6,793 nucleotides of DNA from Halobacteriales archaeon SW_9_67_25 (GTDB lineage: Archaea; Halobacteriota; Halobacteria; Halobacteriales; Haloarculaceae). A program made the position numbers and the translations under genes. The notes beneath the pieces were generated by a model. That model was not told the DNA's origin. It saw only the letters and a program-made list of their open reading frames with translations, and did no database searches. This document shows, one piece after another, positions 5,468-6,793 of this stretch; within the stretch, counting starts at the first letter, position 1, and each line of letters begins with the position of its first letter. Location of the stretch: positions 1 through 6,793 of the forward strand of contig PXSU01000168.1 in assembly GCA_003022745.1 (NCBI GenBank), in the 5' to 3' direction.

Positions 5468-5824
5468 ATGGGTGGTCGCCAGGCCGGCGAGCGCGGCGCG
5501 AATCTCCAGTTGTGGGTCGAGCGACGGCTGTCCGAATCCCACGCCGTCCTGTGGTCGGTCGTCATCGTCGCGTCGGTGTTCGACATCGTGACGACCATCG
5601 TCGGCGCCTACCGCGGCGCGCCCGAGGGCAATCCGGTGGCACTGGCCTTCATCGAGACCTACGGTACGCCCGGTGTCGGCCTGCTGAAATTCAGCGCGCT
5701 CGTGCTGGTCGTGTTGCTGTGGGCAGCGCTGCCCGACCGGTACGCGACGGCGGTCCTCTCGGCGTTCGCGGTCGTGTCGCTCGTCGTCGTCGGCCTCAAC
5801 ACCGTCACGCTGGCAACGCTTTGA
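5468..5824 (+). CDS. Small three-TM membrane protein, DUF5658-like
   Basis: The 118-residue protein has a short basic N terminus (GGRQAGERG, then VERRL) and three hydrophobic segments at about 28-47, 68-88 and 93-116. The first membrane segment ends in F38-D-I-V-T-T-I-V-G, followed by the loop GAPEGNP (50-56) and, before or within the second segment, a lone K74-F. An Asp and Thr-Thr in the first helix, an E-x-NP loop and a Lys in the second helix are the pattern of the DUF5658 family of archaeal and bacterial membrane proteins, whose function is unknown. The conserved charged residues within the membrane suggest a functional rather than merely structural role, but nothing further can be said. 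The ATG at 5468 is preferred to upstream in-frame starts because those overlap the divergent gene and lie before the TATA-like box. It converges on the sulfurtransferase gene, with 63 nt between the stops. Confidence 0.87.
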   Translation: MGGRQAGERGANLQLWVERRLSESHAVLWSVVIVASVFDIVTTIVGAYRGAPEGNPVALAFIETYGTPGVGLLKFSALVLVVLLWAALPDRYATAVLSAFAVVSLVVVGLNTVTLATL

Positions 5825-5887
5825 AAAATCGCAACGTGTTCGTTCTGACGCTGTCTCCGTTACTGCCGGTCGTCTCCTCCGCTCCGG

Positions 5888-6751
5888 TCAGTCGCCGGCC
5901 TCGCCTTTCTCGATCGGGGCGCCGACAAGGTTGCCCCACTCGGTCCAGGACCCGTCGTAGTTGATGGCGTCGTCGTACCCGAGCAGTTCGTGGAGAGCGA
6001 ACCACGCGACAGACGAGCGCTCGCCGATGCGGCAGTAGGCGACGGTCGTCTCGTCGCCGTCGATGCCCCGTTCGGCGTAGAGGTCCTGCAGGTCGTCGAA
6101 GTCCTTGAACGTGCCGTCCTCGTTAGTGACGGCCGCCCAGGAGATGTTCTGTGCGCCGGGGATGTGACCGCCGCGCTGGGCGGTCTCCTGCAGGCCTGGC
6201 GGTGCGAGTATCTCGCCCTTGAACTCCTCGGGCGAGCGGACGTCGACCAGCGGCAGGCCGCGCTCGATGGCGTTCTCGACGTCTTCGCGGTACGCGCGGA
6301 TGGACTCGCGCGGGCCGGAGGCGTCGTACTCGACCGCCGAGAAGTCCGGCTCGTCACTGCTGAGTGGATAGTCGTTCTCGACCCAGTAGTCGCGGCCGCC
6401 GTCGAGCAGGTGCACGTCGTCGTGGCCGTAGTACTTGAACTGCCAGTAGGTGTAGGCGGCAAACCAGTTGGAGTTGTCGCCGTACAGGACGACCGTCGAG
6501 TCGTCGCTGATGCCGGCCGCGCCCAGCGTCTCTTCGAAGTCTTCCTTTTTCAGGATGTCCCGCTGGGTCTGGTCCTGCAGGTCGGTCTCCCAGTTGAACC
6601 CGATGGCGCCGGGTGCGTGCCTCTCTTCGTACAGCTCCGTGTCGACGTCGACCTCGACGAGGCGGTGTCCCGGGTCGTCGCTCTGGAACTCGTCCAGACG
6701 CTCCTCGACCCAGTCTGCCGAGACGAGCACGTCGTTTGCGTAATCGCTCAT
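5888..6751 (-). CDS. tssA: Thiosulfate/3-mercaptopyruvate sulfurtransferase (tandem rhodanese)
   Basis: The 287-residue cytoplasmic protein has two rhodanese domains, the standard architecture of thiosulfate sulfurtransferase (thiosulfate + cyanide to sulfite + thiocyanate in vitro). The N-terminal domain (about 7-130) is inactive and structural: LVEVDVD, HAPGAIGFNW (45-54) and DGGRDYWVENDYPL. The C-terminal domain (about 150-280) has LVDVRSPEEFKGE (168-180), GGHIPGAQNI (194-203), and the active-site loop C240-R-I-G-E-R245, where C240 carries the persulfide and the CRxGxR pattern is that of thiosulfate-type enzymes, then YDGSWTEWG (265-273). All key residues are present. The ATG at 6751 (MSDYAND) is chosen because the next in-frame ATG at 6781 falls inside the TATA box. 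In vivo it may supply sulfane sulfur or detoxify cyanide or mercaptopyruvate. It is alone on its strand here; the IscA-type gene is about 4.5 kb away and no operon link is visible. Confidence 0.95.
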   Translation of the reverse strand: MSDYANDVLVSADWVEERLDEFQSDDPGHRLVEVDVDTELYEERHAPGAIGFNWETDLQDQTQRDILKKEDFEETLGAAGISDDSTVVLYGDNSNWFAAYTYWQFKYYGHDDVHLLDGGRDYWVENDYPLSSDEPDFSAVEYDASGPRESIRAYREDVENAIERGLPLVDVRSPEEFKGEILAPPGLQETAQRGGHIPGAQNISWAAVTNEDGTFKDFDDLQDLYAERGIDGDETTVAYCRIGERSSVAWFALHELLGYDDAINYDGSWTEWGNLVGAPIEKGEAGD

Positions 6752-6778
6752 AGTGCATCGAACCGTAAGTCCACCGCA

Positions 6779-6786
6779 CATATATT
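6779..6786 (-). promoter_or_regulatory. TATA box for the sulfurtransferase gene
   Basis: Minus-strand AATATATG is centred about 31 nt before the ATG at 6751, implying a leader of only a few nucleotides. It is one of the most AT-rich blocks in the window and a strong promoter candidate. Confidence 0.65.
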
Positions 6787-6793
6787 CTCCCGT

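Noticed and set aside
1..6793. A defence, mobile or toxin-antitoxin system, CRISPR array, or tRNA/rRNA gene.
   Set aside because: No transposase, integrase, nuclease, helicase, regularly spaced repeats or RNA-gene structure was found; gene content and composition are uniform and chromosomal.

Overview
The window looks like ordinary chromosomal DNA from a halophilic archaeon (class Halobacteria). GC content is high, every protein is rich in Asp and Glu and poor in Lys, Shine-Dalgarno sequences are absent, and several genes have an AT-rich TATA-like box about 26-32 nt before the start codon, the usual arrangement for leaderless haloarchaeal transcripts. Several proteins also belong to families typical of haloarchaea, such as the TRAM protein with an N-terminal Cys cluster, a DUF5658-type membrane protein and a tandem rhodanese. 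I cannot name the genus.

Layout, left to right. The 3' two-thirds of hisD (+, cut by the window edge) is followed by a 181-nt spacer holding a perfect 14-bp inverted repeat, then an A-type Fe-S carrier of the IscA/HesB family (+). Convergent to it are a threonine-synthase-family PLP enzyme and, upstream of that, a GNAT acetyltransferase (both -, a probable two-gene unit driven by one TATA box). Divergent from these is a rightward block: a C-terminally truncated YbjQ/UPF0145 gene that ends in a palindromic element, a TRAM-domain RNA-binding protein, and an SDR oxidoreductase lacking the usual Tyr/Lys catalytic pair. An all-helical protein of possible ferritin-like fold (-) overlaps the SDR stop codon tail to tail. 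A divergent small three-TM membrane protein (+) and a convergent thiosulfate sulfurtransferase (-) close the window.

The genes are a mix of amino-acid metabolism (hisD, PLP enzyme), sulfur and Fe-S handling (IscA-type carrier, rhodanese) and small accessory proteins. Orientation changes often, so they look like independent short transcription units rather than one pathway. I see no mobile element with a transposase, no CRISPR array, no RNA gene, no toxin-antitoxin or defence cassette and no new multi-gene system. No gene-free stretch exceeds about 180 nt. The points most worth a second look are the truncated ybjQ with its palindrome, the inverted repeat after hisD, the Cys cluster on the TRAM protein and the SDR with a rewritten active site.
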